This document shows, one piece after another, positions 27,918-38,261 of a stretch of DNA of 64,000 nucleotides; position 1 is the stretch's first letter; every line of letters starts with the position of its first letter. Origin of the DNA: Klenkia marina (GTDB lineage: Bacteria; Actinomycetota; Actinomycetes; Mycobacteriales; Geodermatophilaceae). The notes under the pieces are model-generated. The model had not been told where the DNA came from. It made no database searches and saw only the letters and a list, made by a program, of their open reading frames with translations. The stretch spans positions 434,001-498,000 of the forward strand of contig NZ_FMUH01000003.1 of the NCBI RefSeq assembly GCF_900101025.1, read 5' to 3'. A program made the translations under genes and the position numbers.

Positions 27918-29252
27918 GTGAGCACCCTGTTCGACCCGGACCCCGACGAGCGCGCCGCCGCGGTCGACCCGGGCGCGCCGCTGGCCGTGCGCATGCGGCC
28001 GCGCGGGCTGGACGAGGTGGTCGGCCAGAAGCACCTGCTCGGCCCCCGCGCACCGCTCCGGCGGCTGGTCGAGGCCGACGAGCCCATGTCGCTGGTGCTC
28101 TACGGCCCGCCCGGCACCGGCAAGACCACGCTGGCGCACGTCATCTCGCTGGCCACCAAGCGCAAGTTCGTGCAGCTCTCGGCCCTCGACGCGGGGGTCA
28201 AGGAGGTGCGGGCGGTCATCGCGGCGGCCAAGAACGAGCTGGTGCACGGCAACCGGCGCACCGTGCTGTTCATCGACGAGGTGCACCGCTTCTCCAAGAC
28301 CCAGCAGGACTCCCTGCTGTCCGCGGTGGAGGACCGCATCGTCAGCCTCATCGCGGCCACCACCGAGAACCCGTTCTTCTCCGTGGTGAGCCCGCTGCTG
28401 TCCCGCTCGCTGGTGCTCGCGCTGCAGTCGCTCTCCGACGACGACGTCCGCGAGGTGCTGCACCGGGCGATCGCCTCCGACCGCGGTCTCGACGGCGCCG
28501 TCGCGCTGGCCGCCGACGCCGAGGAGCACCTGCTGCGGGTGGCCGGCGGCGACGCGCGCAAGGCCCTGACGGCGCTGGAGTCCGGTGCCGGCGCCGCGCG
28601 GGCCGCGGGGGTCGACGTCCTCGACCTGGCCACGCTCGAGACCGCCGTCGCCCAGGCGGCGGTCCGCTACGACCGCGCCGGCGACCAGCACTACGACGTC
28701 GCCAGTGCGCTCATCAAGTCCATCCGGGGCTCGGACGTCGACGCGGCCATGCACTACCTGGCCCGCATGGTCGAGGCGGGGGAGGACCCCCGGTTCATCG
28801 CCCGCCGGCTGGTCATCAGCGCCAGCGAGGACATCGGCATGGCCGACCCCACCGCGCTGCAGGTCGCCGTGGCCGCGGCCGACGCGGTCGCCTTCATCGG
28901 CATGCCCGAGGGCCACTTCGCCCTCGCCCAGGCCGTCGCCCACCTGGCCACGGCGCCGAAGTCCAACGCGCTCACGGTGGCCATCTCCGAGTCGGTGGCC
29001 GACGTCCGTGCCGGGTTGGCCGGGCCGGTGCCGCCGGGCCTGCGCGACGCGCACTACGCCGGGGCGAAGAAGCTCGGGCACGGCGCCACCTACGCCTACC
29101 CGCACGACCACCCCGACGGCGTGCTGGCCCAGCAGTACCCGCCCGACGCCCTGGTCGGTCGCGACTACTACCGGCCCACCGGCCGCGGTGCCGAGGCCGC
29201 GATCGGTGCCCGACTGGCCAAGCTCCGGGCGATCGTGCGGCGGCGCCGTTGA
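27918..29252 (+). CDS. rarA: Replication-associated recombination protein RarA (MgsA)
   Basis: A 444-residue clamp-loader-like AAA+ ATPase that acts at stalled replication forks. Walker A is [12 protein letters not shown] near residue 60, Walker [11 protein letters not shown], sensor 1 [10 protein letters not shown], and the C-terminal tetramerisation domain contains [17 protein letters not shown] and [12 protein letters not shown]. The length is normal. GTG 27918 fits a leaderless start. The rarA-small membrane proteins-alaS order is conserved in actinobacteria. Confidence 0.95.
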   Translation: MSTLFDPDPDERAAAVDPGAPLAVRMRPRGLDEVVGQKHLLGPRAPLRRLVEADEPMSLVLYGPPGTGKTTLAHVISLATKRKFVQLSALDAGVKEVRAVIAAAKNELVHGNRRTVLFIDEVHRFSKTQQDSLLSAVEDRIVSLIAATTENPFFSVVSPLLSRSLVLALQSLSDDDVREVLHRAIASDRGLDGAVALAADAEEHLLRVAGGDARKALTALESGAGAARAAGVDVLDLATLETAVAQAAVRYDRAGDQHYDVASALIKSIRGSDVDAAMHYLARMVEAGEDPRFIARRLVISASEDIGMADPTALQVAVAAADAVAFIGMPEGHFALAQAVAHLATAPKSNALTVAISESVADVRAGLAGPVPPGLRDAHYAGAKKLGHGATYAYPHDHPDGVLAQQYPPDALVGRDYYRPTGRGAEAAIGARLAKLRAIVRRRR

Positions 29253-29275
29253 GCCTCGGACCCCGCGGATAGGGT
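29249..29275 (+). promoter_or_regulatory. Candidate promoter of the DUF948 gene
   Basis: TTGAGC (29249-29254) and TAGGGT (29270-29275), 15 bases apart. It overlaps the end of rarA and would give a leader of about 60 bases before GTG 29346. Confidence 0.45.
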
Positions 29276-29345
29276 GACCCCGACCTGGAGACAGCCGGGG
29301 CCGCCGTTCCACCAGTCGAAGTTCCACGAGCAGGGGAGTCACCAC

Positions 29346-29771
29346 GTGTCCGCAGGAGAGATCGCCGGCCTCATCGCCGCCGGCGCACTGGTGCTGTTGG
29401 TGGTGCTGCTGGCCGTACCGCTGGTCAAGCTCGGCCGCACGCTCGACGAGACCACGCTCACCATCCGCCAGGTCCGCGAGCAGAGCCAGCCGATCCTGAG
29501 CCAGGCCTCCACCACGGTCACCCACGTCAACGCCAACCTCGAGCGCGTCGACGACATCACCGGCAACGCCGCGAACGTCTCCAGCAACGTCGCCGCGCTC
29601 ACCAGCGTCTTCGCCGCCACCCTGGGCAGCCCGCTCATCAAGGCCGCGGCGTTCAGCTACGGCGTGCGCAGCGCGGTCGGCAAGAAGCGCGAGGGCCAGG
29701 CCCTGGCATCCGCCCAGCGCGACCAGAAGGCCGAGCGCCGCGCGCGCCGGGCCGCCCGGCGGGCCGGCTGA
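29346..29771 (+). CDS. DUF948-type small membrane protein
   Basis: A 141-residue protein with one N-terminal membrane helix (AGLIAAGALVLLVVLLAVPLVKLG), a helical, probably coiled-coil segment of the DUF948 pattern (LDETTLTIRQVREQSQPIL and VNANLERVDDITGNAANVSS), and a strongly basic C-terminus. It resembles proteins annotated as general-stress or chemotaxis-like DUF948 members; function unknown. GTG 29346 has GGGGAG upstream. Its stop shares a base with the next ATG, and the two small proteins probably act together. Confidence 0.75.
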   Translation: MSAGEIAGLIAAGALVLLVVLLAVPLVKLGRTLDETTLTIRQVREQSQPILSQASTTVTHVNANLERVDDITGNAANVSSNVAALTSVFAATLGSPLIKAAAFSYGVRSAVGKKREGQALASAQRDQKAERRARRAARRAG

Positions 29772-30076
29772 TGCGCCGCGTGTTCTGGCTGGCGATGGGC
29801 GTCACCATCGGGGTCCTCGTCGTCCGCAAGATGTCCGCTGCCGCCGAGCGGCTCACCCCGCAGTCGGTGGCCGGCCAGCTGGCCGACGGCCTGCGCGACC
29901 TCGGCGACGCGATCGCCGACTTCGGCGCCGACGTCCGCGCCGCCGCCGCCTCCCGCGAGGACGAGCTGCGCGCCGGCACGGGTCTCGACGCCCCGCTGCC
30001 CACCCGCGACGAGGCCACTGCCGGCGGCCAGGCCGCCCTGCAGGCCCGCCGCGGTGCGCACGCCGCCGACTCCTGA
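29771..30076 (+). CDS. DUF6167-like small membrane protein
   Basis: A 101-residue protein: a short N-terminal helix (MRRVFWLAMGVTIGVLVVRK), then a predicted amphipathic region AERLTPQSVAGQLADGLRDLGDAIADFGADVRAA, and an Asp/Ala-rich tail. I recognise the pattern of a small actinobacterial family (DUF6167) that is found just upstream of alaS; no function is known to me. It is coupled to the DUF948 gene by TGATG. Confidence 0.7.
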   Translation: MRRVFWLAMGVTIGVLVVRKMSAAAERLTPQSVAGQLADGLRDLGDAIADFGADVRAAAASREDELRAGTGLDAPLPTRDEATAGGQAALQARRGAHAADS

Positions 30077-30141
30077 CCTGCACCACCCCGAGCAGTCACC
30101 ACCCCGGGCGCCCCACCGGGCCCGATCGAGAACGAGCTGAG

Positions 30142-32811
30142 ATGCAGACCGCCGAGATCCGTCGCCGTTTCCTGGAGCACTTCGAGAAGCGCGGGCACAC
30201 CGTGGTGCCCAGCGCCTCGCTGGTCTCGCCCGACCCGTCGCTGCTGTTCACCGTGGCCGGCATGGTGCCGTTCATCCCGTACCTGACCGGTCGCGAGCCC
30301 GCGCCCTACCCGCGGGCCACCAGCGTGCAGAAGTGCGTGCGCACCCTCGACATCGAGGAGGTCGGCAAGACCACGCGGCACGGCACGTTCTTCCAGATGA
30401 ACGGCAACTTCTCCTTCGGCGACTACTTCAAGGAGGGCGCCATCGAGGCGGCGTGGTCGCTGATCACCACGCCCGTCGACGAGGGCGGCCTGGGCATCCC
30501 GACCGAGAAGATCTGGGTGACGGTCTACCTCGACGACGACGAGGCGGCCGAGGCGTGGGCCCGCATCTCGGGCCTGCCCGAGGAGCGCATCCAGCGGCTG
30601 GGCAAGGACAGCAACTACTGGTCCACCGGCGCCGCCGGACCGGCCGGGCCGTGCTCGGAGATCTTCTACGACCGCGGGCCCGAGTACGGCCCCGACGGCG
30701 GCCCGCTGGTCGACGAGGCCGGCGACCGGTTCCTGGAGTTCTGGAACCTCGTCTTCATGCAGTACGAGCGCGGCGACGGCGAGGGCAAGGAGTTCCCGAT
30801 CCTCGGCGAGCTGCCGAAGAAGAACATCGACACCGGCATGGGCATGGAGCGCGTCGCGTTCCTGCTCCAGGGCGTCGACAACATGTACGAGATCGACGAG
30901 GTGGCGCCGGTCCTGCACCGGGCCGCCGAGCTCGCCGGCATCCGCTACGGCGCCGACCACGACGCCGACGTGCGGCTGCGGGTGGTGGCCGACCACGTCC
31001 GCTCGGCGCTGATGATCATCGGCGACGGCGTCACCCCGGGCAACGAGGGCCGCGGCTACATCCTGCGGCGGCTGCTGCGCCGCGCGGTGCGCTCCATGCG
31101 CCTGCTGGGCGTCGACGGCGCCGTGCTGCCCACGCTGCTGCCGGTCAGCCGCGACGCGATGAGCCCCAGCTACCCCGACCTGGCCACCGACTTCGAGCGC
31201 ATCTCCTCGGTCGCCTACGCCGAGGAGGAGGCGTTCGCCCGCACCCTCACCGCCGGCACCGCGCTGCTGGACACCGCGGTCACCCAGCTCAAGCAGGCCG
31301 GCACCCCGCAGCTGCCCGGCGCGCAGGCCTTCCAGCTGCACGACACCTACGGCTTCCCGATCGACCTGACGCTGGAGATGGCGGCCGAGCAGGGCGTCAG
31401 CGTCGACGAGGCCGGGTTCCGCGCGCTCATGACCGAGCAGCGCGACCGCGCCCGGGCCGACGCCCGCGCCAAGCGCAGCGGCGGCGTCGACGTCAGCCGG
31501 TTCTCCGAGCTGCTCGCCCAGCACGGCCCCACCGACTGGCGGGCCTACGAGACGCTGCGCACCGAGTCCCGCGTGCTGGGCGTCGTCGGCGACGCCGAGG
31601 TCGCCGGCCCCGGCGAGCTGACCCGCGTCGTCCTCGACGCCACGCCCTTCTACGCCGAGTCCGGCGGCCAGGTCGCCGACGCCGGCCACCTGGTCTGGGA
31701 CGGCGGCCGCGCCGAGGTCGTCGACGTCCAGCGGCCGGTCAAGGGCCTGGTGTCCCACCAGGTGCGCATCCTCGAGGGCGAGCTGCGCGAGGGCGCCGAG
31801 CTCGCCGCCGAGGTCGACCTCGAGTGGCGCCGCTCGGCCTGCCAGGCGCACTCGGGCACCCACGTGGTGCACGCCGCACTGCGCCGGGTGCTCGGCCCGC
31901 AGGCGCTGCAGGCCGGTTCCTACAACCGGCCGGGCTACCTGCGGCTGGACTTCGCCTGGCAGGGCGCGCTGACCACCCAGCAGCGCGCCGACATCGAGGA
32001 CGTCGCCAACGCCGCGGTCCGCGAGGACCAGGCCGTCCGCGCGCTGTGGATGACCTTGCCCGAGGCCCGCGAGTTCGGGGCCCTGGCGCTGTTCGGCGAG
32101 ACGTACGGCGAGCAGGTGCGCGTCGTGGAGATCGGCGGCGAGTGGTCCCGCGAGCTCTGCGGTGGCACCCACGTGCGCGGCAGCGCCCAGATCGGCACCC
32201 TGGCCCTCACCGGCGAGAGCTCGGTCGGTTCCGGTTCGCGCCGCGTCGAGGCCGTCGTCGGTCTCGAGGGCTTCCGCTACCTCGCCCGCGAGCGCGACCT
32301 GGTGCGACAGCTGTCCGACCTGCTCAAGACGCCGCAGGACGGTCTGGTCGAGCGGGTCAGCGGCATGCTGTCCCGCCAGCGCGACGCCGAGCGCGAGCTG
32401 GCCGAGCTGCGCGGCGCCCAGACGCTGGCGGCAGCCGGCGACCTGGCGGCGTCGGCCCGCGCGGTCGGCGACGTGCAGCTGGTCACCGGGGCACCGGGCG
32501 GGCTGTCCGGCGGGGACCTGCGCACGCTCGCCCTCGACGTCCGGGGCCGGTTGGGCACCGAGCAGCCCGTCGCCGTCGTCCTCGCCTCGGCCGCCGACGG
32601 CAAGGTCGCGCTGCTCGCGGCGCTGAACCCGGCCGCCCAGGAGCGCGGGCTCAGCGCGAACGACCTGCTGCGTGCCGCGGCCGGGCCGGTGGCCGGGCGC
32701 GGGGGCGGCAAGGCCGACGTCGCCCAGGGCGGTGGCACCGACCCGGCCGGCATCCCCGCCGCGCTCGCCGCCGTGGAGCAGGCCCTGACCGGGGCGGTCG
32801 GCGCCGCGTGA
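30142..32811 (+). CDS. alaS: Alanine--tRNA ligase
   Basis: An 889-residue class II synthetase. The catalytic core begins [20 protein letters not shown] and contains motif 2 ([15 protein letters not shown]) and motif 3 ([15 protein letters not shown]). The editing domain has HSGTH near residue 571 and CGGTHV near 673, which bind zinc and remove mischarged Ser/Gly. The C-terminal DHHA1-like domain ([12 protein letters not shown]) is complete. ATG 30142 is the only start that preserves the conserved [10 protein letters not shown]. The stop overlaps ruvX as GTGA. Confidence 0.97.
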   Translation: MQTAEIRRRFLEHFEKRGHTVVPSASLVSPDPSLLFTVAGMVPFIPYLTGREPAPYPRATSVQKCVRTLDIEEVGKTTRHGTFFQMNGNFSFGDYFKEGAIEAAWSLITTPVDEGGLGIPTEKIWVTVYLDDDEAAEAWARISGLPEERIQRLGKDSNYWSTGAAGPAGPCSEIFYDRGPEYGPDGGPLVDEAGDRFLEFWNLVFMQYERGDGEGKEFPILGELPKKNIDTGMGMERVAFLLQGVDNMYEIDEVAPVLHRAAELAGIRYGADHDADVRLRVVADHVRSALMIIGDGVTPGNEGRGYILRRLLRRAVRSMRLLGVDGAVLPTLLPVSRDAMSPSYPDLATDFERISSVAYAEEEAFARTLTAGTALLDTAVTQLKQAGTPQLPGAQAFQLHDTYGFPIDLTLEMAAEQGVSVDEAGFRALMTEQRDRARADARAKRSGGVDVSRFSELLAQHGPTDWRAYETLRTESRVLGVVGDAEVAGPGELTRVVLDATPFYAESGGQVADAGHLVWDGGRAEVVDVQRPVKGLVSHQVRILEGELREGAELAAEVDLEWRRSACQAHSGTHVVHAALRRVLGPQALQAGSYNRPGYLRLDFAWQGALTTQQRADIEDVANAAVREDQAVRALWMTLPEAREFGALALFGETYGEQVRVVEIGGEWSRELCGGTHVRGSAQIGTLALTGESSVGSGSRRVEAVVGLEGFRYLARERDLVRQLSDLLKTPQDGLVERVSGMLSRQRDAERELAELRGAQTLAAAGDLAASARAVGDVQLVTGAPGGLSGGDLRTLALDVRGRLGTEQPVAVVLASAADGKVALLAALNPAAQERGLSANDLLRAAAGPVAGRGGGKADVAQGGGTDPAGIPAALAAVEQALTGAVGAA

Positions 32812-33269
32812 CGTCGCCGCAGGCGCCGGCCTGGGTCCCGGGCCGACGCCTGGGGATCGACGTCGGCACGGTGCGGGTGGGCGTGGCGATGTCCGACCCG
32901 ACCGGGTTCCTGGCCTCGCCGCTGGAGACGCTGCGTCGTGCCAAGGACGAGTCCGATCTCGACCGGTTGGCCGCTCTCGTCGTGGAACACGAGGTGGTGG
33001 AGGTGGTGGTGGGGGACCCGAGGCACCTGTCGGGTGCGTCCGGGGCTTCCGCCGCCGATGCAGGCGCCTACGCTGGTTCACTGGCCACGCGGATCGGGGA
33101 CGTCCCGGTGCGCCTCGTCGACGAAAGGCTGTCCACCGTGACCGCAGCCAGTCACCTCCGGGCCCGCGGGATCGACGCCCGCCGGCAGCGCGCGGTGATC
33201 GACCAGGCAGCGGCCGTGGTCATCCTGCAGAGCCATCTGGACCGCGGGCGTGCCGCGGGCGGCCGGTGA
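32808..33269 (+). CDS. ruvX: Holliday junction resolvase-like protein RuvX/YqgF
   Basis: A 153-residue RNase H-fold protein. [17 protein letters not shown] gives the first catalytic Asp, [13 protein letters not shown] and [13 protein letters not shown] the second acidic site, and the final Asp is in [12 protein letters not shown]. YqgF proteins were proposed as resolvases and are also linked to 16S rRNA 5'-end processing. The GTG start overlaps alaS by four bases, and mltG begins four bases after the stop. Confidence 0.93.
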   Translation: MTSPQAPAWVPGRRLGIDVGTVRVGVAMSDPTGFLASPLETLRRAKDESDLDRLAALVVEHEVVEVVVGDPRHLSGASGASAADAGAYAGSLATRIGDVPVRLVDERLSTVTAASHLRARGIDARRQRAVIDQAAAVVILQSHLDRGRAAGGR

Positions 33270-33273
33270 GCGC

Positions 33274-35016
33274 ATGAGCGACGACGACCGCGACACCGGC
33301 CGCCGGCGGCGCCGCCACGACGGCGAGGGTCGGGCCGCCTCGGACTTCCTCGCCGAGTGGCACACCGGCGAGTTCCCCGCGATCCAGGACGAGCCCACCG
33401 GCCCGCTCACCGGGGGGCGCCGGGCCCGCCGCATCGCCGCCGAGCAGGAGGCCGCCCGCGGGCGTGCCGTCCCCCCGCCGGCGCCCGCGACCGACGCGAC
33501 CGTCCGCACCCCCCTGGTCCCCGGCGCCCAGCCGCGCGGCCGCACGCCCCAGGTCCCGGGCACGCCGCCGCGGCCCCCGCGTCCTCCGGTGTCCGCGCTG
33601 TCCGGTCTGGTGCTCGGCACCACGGGCGAGACCCCGGCCCAGCGGGCCACGCCGGCGTGGGACACCGAGTCCACCGACGAGCACCCCCGCTACGCCGGGG
33701 ACCCCCAGCACGACGCGCCCCACGACCCCGAGCACGACGGGCACCACGACGACGTCGAGCAGGTCGACGACCGCCTCGACCGCTACCCGGCCAGCGACGA
33801 GCTGCCCGCGCAGCGCCGGGCCGCCGGCGCGCGAGCGGCCTCCGGTGACCACCCGGCCTCCGGGGAGCACCCGGTCTGGGACCAGACCGGTGGGCTCGAG
33901 GTCATCGGCGCCGACGTCGAGGAGGAGCGGGGGCGTCGTGGCCGCCGCCGTGGTGGGTCCGGCGAGCGACCCCGCCGGCGCAAGCGCCGGCCGGTCACCG
34001 TCGTCCTCTCGCTGCTGGTCCTGGCCGGTCTCGTGGTCGGCATCGTGCTCGGTGGGCAGTGGCTGATCGACAAGGTCAACCCCACCGCTGCCGACTACAC
34101 CGGCTCCGGCAGCGGTGAGGTGCAGGTGCGGGTGGAGGACGGCGACTCCCTGACCGCGATCGCCAACACCCTCGTGGGCAACGACGTCATCGCCTCCACC
34201 GGGCCGTTCGTCGACGCGGCGTCGGCGAACCCCGCCGCTGCCGGCATCCAGCCCGGCGTCTACTCGATGTCCCTGCAGATGAGCGGACAGGCCGCGCTGG
34301 ACCGGCTGCTGGACCCCGCGTCCCGGCTCTTCGCCCGGGTGACCCTGCCCGAGGGCCTGCGGGTCGAGGCCGCCCTGCAGCGCATCGCCGACAACTCCGA
34401 GATCCCGCTCGCCGACCTGCAGGCCGCGGCGGCCGACCCGGCGCAGCTGGGCCTGCCCGCCTGGGCCAACGGCCAGCTCGAGGGTCACCTGTTCCCGGCC
34501 ACCTACGACGTCCAGCCCGGCGAGACCGCCGCCCAGGTGCTGAGCGCGATGGTCGCCCGGGCCGAGCAGACCTTGGACTCGCTCCAGATCCCCGAGGCCG
34601 ACCGGCTGCGGGTGCTCACCGAGGCGAGCCTGGTGCAGGCCGAGGCGGCCACCACCGAGGACATGGCCAAGGTCGCCACCGTCATCGACAACCGGGTCGC
34701 GATCGGCCAACCGCTGCAGTTCGACACCACGGTCAACTACGCCACCGGCAAGAGCGGCATCACCACCACCAGCGACGACCGGCAGATCGACTCGCCGTAC
34801 AACACCTACCGGTACGCAGGGCTGCCGCCGGGGGCCATCGACAGCCCGGGCGAGGAGGCGCTGCAGGCGGTCCTGAACCCGACGCCGGGCGACTGGCTGT
34901 ACTTCGTGGTGGTCAACCCCGACACCGGCGACACCCGCTTCGCCGCGACGCTCGAGGAGCACAACGCCAACGTGGCGCTGTTCCAGCAGTGGCTGCGCGA
35001 GAACCCGAGTGACTAA
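33274..35016 (+). CDS. mltG: Endolytic murein transglycosylase MltG
   Basis: A 580-residue enzyme that cuts nascent peptidoglycan glycan strands at the outer face of the membrane. The cytoplasmic N-terminus of about 240 residues is disordered, with Arg-, Pro- and His/Asp-rich stretches, and is much longer than in E. coli. One helix (VTVVLSLLVLAGLVVGIVLGG) follows, then a LysM-like segment and the YceG domain. The catalytic motif reads ASLVQAEA: by alignment with E. coli ASIVEKET the catalytic second Glu (E218) is kept, while the first Glu is Gln. YNTYRYAGLPPGAI is also intact. ATG 33274 follows ruvX by four bases. Confidence 0.94.
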   Translation: MSDDDRDTGRRRRRHDGEGRAASDFLAEWHTGEFPAIQDEPTGPLTGGRRARRIAAEQEAARGRAVPPPAPATDATVRTPLVPGAQPRGRTPQVPGTPPRPPRPPVSALSGLVLGTTGETPAQRATPAWDTESTDEHPRYAGDPQHDAPHDPEHDGHHDDVEQVDDRLDRYPASDELPAQRRAAGARAASGDHPASGEHPVWDQTGGLEVIGADVEEERGRRGRRRGGSGERPRRRKRRPVTVVLSLLVLAGLVVGIVLGGQWLIDKVNPTAADYTGSGSGEVQVRVEDGDSLTAIANTLVGNDVIASTGPFVDAASANPAAAGIQPGVYSMSLQMSGQAALDRLLDPASRLFARVTLPEGLRVEAALQRIADNSEIPLADLQAAAADPAQLGLPAWANGQLEGHLFPATYDVQPGETAAQVLSAMVARAEQTLDSLQIPEADRLRVLTEASLVQAEAATTEDMAKVATVIDNRVAIGQPLQFDTTVNYATGKSGITTTSDDRQIDSPYNTYRYAGLPPGAIDSPGEEALQAVLNPTPGDWLYFVVVNPDTGDTRFAATLEEHNANVALFQQWLRENPSD

Positions 35017-35818
35017 CCGGGCCGCCGTCCTGGGGCGACCCGTCACGCACTCGCTGTCGCCGGTGCTGCACCGGGCCGCCTACGCCGCGCTGGGTCTGCA
35101 CGACTGGACCTACGAGGCCCTCGACCTCGGCGCCGAGGACCTGCCGGTGCTGCTCGCCGGGCTGGACGACGAGTGGCGCGGCTTCTCGGTGACCATGCCG
35201 TGCAAGCAGGCCGCGGCGGCGTTCGCCACCGAGTCCGACCCGCTGCCCCGGCTGCTGGGGGCGGCGAACACCCTGGTGCGGGTGCCGGGCGGGTGGCGGG
35301 CGGAGAACACCGACGTCACCGGGGTCGGCCTGGCCCTGCAGGTGGCCGGCGTGCAGCAGGTGGGGCACGCGGCGATCCTCGGGGCGGGGGGCACGGCGAG
35401 CGCCGCAGCCGTCGCGCTGGCCAGCCTCGGCGCCCAGACCGTCGACGTCGTGGTGCGCGAGCCGAGCCGCGCGGCCGGGGTGCTCGCCGTCCTCGACGCC
35501 CTCGAGGTGACCGCGCGGGTGGCCCGCTTCGAGACCACCCCCGAGGTGTCCGCCCCCGTGGTGGTGAGCACCGTCCCCGTCGACGGCCAGACCACGGTCG
35601 CCGGGTTGCACTGGTCGGCCGGGCAGACCGTGCTCGACGTCCTCTACGACGGCTGGCCGACCCCGCTGGCTGCCGCCGTCGCCGCCGTGGGCGGCACGCC
35701 CGTGCACGGGGCAGAGGTGCTGTTCTGGCAGGCCACCGTGCAGGTCGAGCTGATGACCGGGCACCCCGCGCCGATCGAGGCGATGCGCACCGCCCTGGAC
35801 GCTGCCCTCGCCCGCTGA
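35009..35818 (+). CDS. aroE: Shikimate dehydrogenase
   Basis: A 269-residue enzyme that reduces 3-dehydroshikimate to shikimate with NADPH. The substrate-binding motif SLSPVLHRAAY is near residue 15, the catalytic Lys is in VTMPCKQAA, NTDVTG follows, and the nucleotide site is AILGAGGTASAA. The usual VTxPHK reads VTMPCK, with Cys in place of His. GTG 35009 overlaps mltG by eight bases. It is the first of the shikimate genes on this strand, separated from the others by a prepilin peptidase gene. Confidence 0.92.
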   Translation: MTNRAAVLGRPVTHSLSPVLHRAAYAALGLHDWTYEALDLGAEDLPVLLAGLDDEWRGFSVTMPCKQAAAAFATESDPLPRLLGAANTLVRVPGGWRAENTDVTGVGLALQVAGVQQVGHAAILGAGGTASAAAVALASLGAQTVDVVVREPSRAAGVLAVLDALEVTARVARFETTPEVSAPVVVSTVPVDGQTTVAGLHWSAGQTVLDVLYDGWPTPLAAAVAAVGGTPVHGAEVLFWQATVQVELMTGHPAPIEAMRTALDAALAR

Positions 35819-35820
35819 CC

Positions 35821-36504
35821 GTGCTGCCGCTGGCTGCGCTGCCCACCGCTGTGCTCCCGCTGGCCGCGGGTCTGCTGGGCGCAGCGCTCGGCCCGTGGCT
35901 GGCACGGGCCACCGTGCGGTTGGCCACCCGCGACCGGACCGCCGGCGCGGGCCGGGTGCGCACGCTGGTCACGACCGTCCTGACGGCCGCACTGCTGGCC
36001 GGGGGCGCGGCACTGGTCGGCCCGCGACCGGCGCTCGGGGGCGTGCTGTGGCTGGCCGCCGCGGGCGTCGTGCTGGCCGGCGTCGACCTCGCCACCCACC
36101 GGCTGCCCGACGTGGTGACCCTGCCCGCCCTCGCGGTGCTGGTCGCCGCGACGGCGGTCGACGCGCTGGTCACCGGCGACGGGGCGCGGGCGCTGCACGG
36201 CGTGCTGCTCGGGGCGGCCGCCTTCGGGGTGGCCGCGGCCCTCCGGCTGGCCGCCCCGGCCGGGCTCGGGTTCGGCGACGTCAAGCTGCTGGCCCCGCTC
36301 GGCGTGCTGCTGGGCTGGGTGGGCGGCGGCACCCTGGTCGTCGTCGGGGTGTTCCTGGGGTTGGTCGTCGGCGCGGTGGCCAGCCTCGTCCTGCTGGCCA
36401 CCGGGCGGGCCGGGTGGCGGTCGGCGGTGCCGTTCGGACCGCCTCTGCTGGCGGGTGCGGCCCTGGCCTGCGCGCTGGCCCCGGGCCTGACCGGACCGCT
36501 CTGA
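35821..36504 (+). CDS. A24-family prepilin peptidase-like membrane protease
   Basis: A 227-residue very hydrophobic protein with about six to seven helices. The two catalytic aspartates of the A24 family are visible: GVDLATHRLPD and the GxGD motif in LGFGDVKLLAPLG. The N-terminal methyltransferase domain of classical PilD is absent, so it is the short, peptidase-only form. No pilin or tad genes lie in this window. The same position between aroE and aroC is used in mycobacteria (Rv2551c), so it is a conserved neighbour whose substrate is unknown. GTG 35821 is two bases after aroE. Confidence 0.85.
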   Translation: MLPLAALPTAVLPLAAGLLGAALGPWLARATVRLATRDRTAGAGRVRTLVTTVLTAALLAGGAALVGPRPALGGVLWLAAAGVVLAGVDLATHRLPDVVTLPALAVLVAATAVDALVTGDGARALHGVLLGAAAFGVAAALRLAAPAGLGFGDVKLLAPLGVLLGWVGGGTLVVVGVFLGLVVGAVASLVLLATGRAGWRSAVPFGPPLLAGAALACALAPGLTGPL

Positions 36505-36540
36505 GCAGACCTGTCGGACCCGGCTGGCACACTCAGGCCC

Positions 36541-37722
36541 ATGTTGCGCTGGCTGACTGCCGGTGAGTCGCACGGTCCGCAGCTCACCGCCATCCTCGAA
36601 GGTCTCCCCGCCGGCGTGGAGGTGCAGACCACCGACATCGACGCCCAGCTCGCCCGCCGTCGCCTCGGGCACGGTCGTGGTGCCCGCATGGCGTTCGAGC
36701 AGGACGTCGTCACCCTGACCGGTGGCGTGCGGCACGGCCGCACCCAGGGCGGGCCCATCGCGGTCCAGGTGGGCAACACCGAGTGGCCCAAGTGGACGAC
36801 GGTCATGGCCAGCGACCCGGTCGACCCCGAGCTGATCGCGAACCGGGCCCGCAACGCGCCGCTCACGCGTCCGCGCCCCGGCCACGCCGACCTCGCGGGC
36901 ATGCAGAAGTACGGGTTCGACGACGCCCGGCCGGTGCTCGAGCGCGCCAGTGCCCGCGAGACGGCGGCCCGGGTGGCCCTGGGCGCCATCGCCGGGCAGT
37001 TCCTGCACCAGGTGCTCGGTGTGCGCGTGGTCAGCCACGTCGTCGGCATCGGGGCGGTGACGGCCCCCGACGGCCTGGTCCCCGGGCCCGACGACAACGA
37101 CGCCCTCGACGCCGACCCGGTGCGCTGCGCCGACCCGGCCACCAGCGAGCGCATGCAGGCCGAGATCGACGACGCCCATGACTCCGGCGACACCCTGGGC
37201 GGGGTCATCGAGGTGGTCGTGCACGGCCTCCCGCCGGGCCTGGGCAGCCACGTGCACTGGGACCGGCGGCTGGACAGCCGGCTGGCCGGTGCGCTCATGG
37301 GCGTGCAGTCGGTGAAGGCGGTCGAGGTCGGCGACGGCCTCGAGACCGCCCGCCGGCGCGGCTCCGTCGCCCACGACGAGATCGACGTCACCGGCCCCGG
37401 CACCGTCGCCCGGCGCACCGACCGCGCCGGCGGCATCGAGGGCGGCATGACCAACGGCGAGGTGCTGCGCGTGCGGGCGGCCATGAAGCCGATCAGCACC
37501 GTGCCCCGTGCGCTGGCCACGCTCGACACCACCACCGGCGAGGCCGCCGTGGCCATCCACCAGCGCAGCGACGCCTGCGCGGTGCCCCGCGGGTCGGTCG
37601 TGATGGAGGCGATGGTGGCCCTCGTGCTGGCCGACGCGGTGCTGGAGAAGTTCGGCGGCGACTCGGTGCCCGAGACCCGCCGCAACGTCGCGGGCTACCT
37701 CGACGGGCTGGTCTGGCGGTGA
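36541..37722 (+). CDS. aroC: Chorismate synthase
   Basis: A 393-residue FMN-dependent enzyme converting 5-enolpyruvylshikimate 3-phosphate to chorismate. The family signatures [29 protein letters not shown] and the C-terminal [19 protein letters not shown] are present. ATG 36541 is preceded by a possible weak -10, CACACT, at 36528-36533 only seven bases away. The stop overlaps aroK as GTGA, starting the aroC-aroK-aroB-aroQ block. Confidence 0.96.
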   Translation: MLRWLTAGESHGPQLTAILEGLPAGVEVQTTDIDAQLARRRLGHGRGARMAFEQDVVTLTGGVRHGRTQGGPIAVQVGNTEWPKWTTVMASDPVDPELIANRARNAPLTRPRPGHADLAGMQKYGFDDARPVLERASARETAARVALGAIAGQFLHQVLGVRVVSHVVGIGAVTAPDGLVPGPDDNDALDADPVRCADPATSERMQAEIDDAHDSGDTLGGVIEVVVHGLPPGLGSHVHWDRRLDSRLAGALMGVQSVKAVEVGDGLETARRRGSVAHDEIDVTGPGTVARRTDRAGGIEGGMTNGEVLRVRAAMKPISTVPRALATLDTTTGEAAVAIHQRSDACAVPRGSVVMEAMVALVLADAVLEKFGGDSVPETRRNVAGYLDGLVWR

Positions 37723-38261
37723 GCTCGGCCGGCCTGCCGGTGGTGCTCGTCGGGCCGCCGGCGTCGGGGAAGACGACCGTCGGCAGGCAGCTGTCCGCCG
37801 CGCTGGGGCTGCCGTTCCGGGACACCGACCACGACGTCGAGGCCGAGACCGGCACCTCGGTCGCCGACCTGTTCGTGACCCGCGGCGAGCCGCACTTCCG
37901 GGCCCTCGAGGAGCGGGCCGTCGCCCGCGCCCTGGCCGAGCACGAGGGCGTGCTCGCCCTCGGTGGCGGGGCCCCCACGAGCGCGGCCACGCGGGCGCTG
38001 CTCGTCGCGCACGGCCGGGCCGGCGGCACGGTCGTCTGGCTCGACGTCGACCTGGCCAGCGCCGCGAAGCGGGTGGGGCTCTCCCGCGACCGGCCGATCC
38101 TGGGCGTGAACCCGCGGCAGATGCTGCGGCAGATGCTCGACACCCGCGCACCCCTGTACCGCGAGGTCGCCACGCTGCACCTGACCACCGATGACCGCTC
38201 CGTCGACGAGGTCGTCGCCGCGGTTGTCGCGGCCCGCCCGGCCGTGGGCAGCACGTCGTGA
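37719..38261 (+). CDS. aroK: Shikimate kinase
   Basis: A 180-residue P-loop kinase that phosphorylates shikimate at O3. Walker A is [12 protein letters not shown], the shikimate-binding [13 protein letters not shown] follows, and ALGGGAPT and the lid segment RDRPILG are intact. GTG 37719 overlaps the aroC stop, and the stop overlaps aroB, both by four bases. Confidence 0.95.
   Translation: MSSAGLPVVLVGPPASGKTTVGRQLSAALGLPFRDTDHDVEAETGTSVADLFVTRGEPHFRALEERAVARALAEHEGVLALGGGAPTSAATRALLVAHGRAGGTVVWLDVDLASAAKRVGLSRDRPILGVNPRQMLRQMLDTRAPLYREVATLHLTTDDRSVDEVVAAVVAARPAVGSTS

Noticed and set aside
29653-33081. Open frame of 1142 codons on the minus strand opposite alaS and ruvX
   Set aside because: It is a GC-rich antisense shadow: its composition is His/Arg/Gly/Pro/Leu-rich without domains, and the plus strand carries clearly recognisable genes.
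34615-34680. MltG active-site loss (E to Q in ASLVQAEA)
   Set aside because: Counting against E. coli MltG places catalytic E218 at the second Glu of VEKE, which is kept here.
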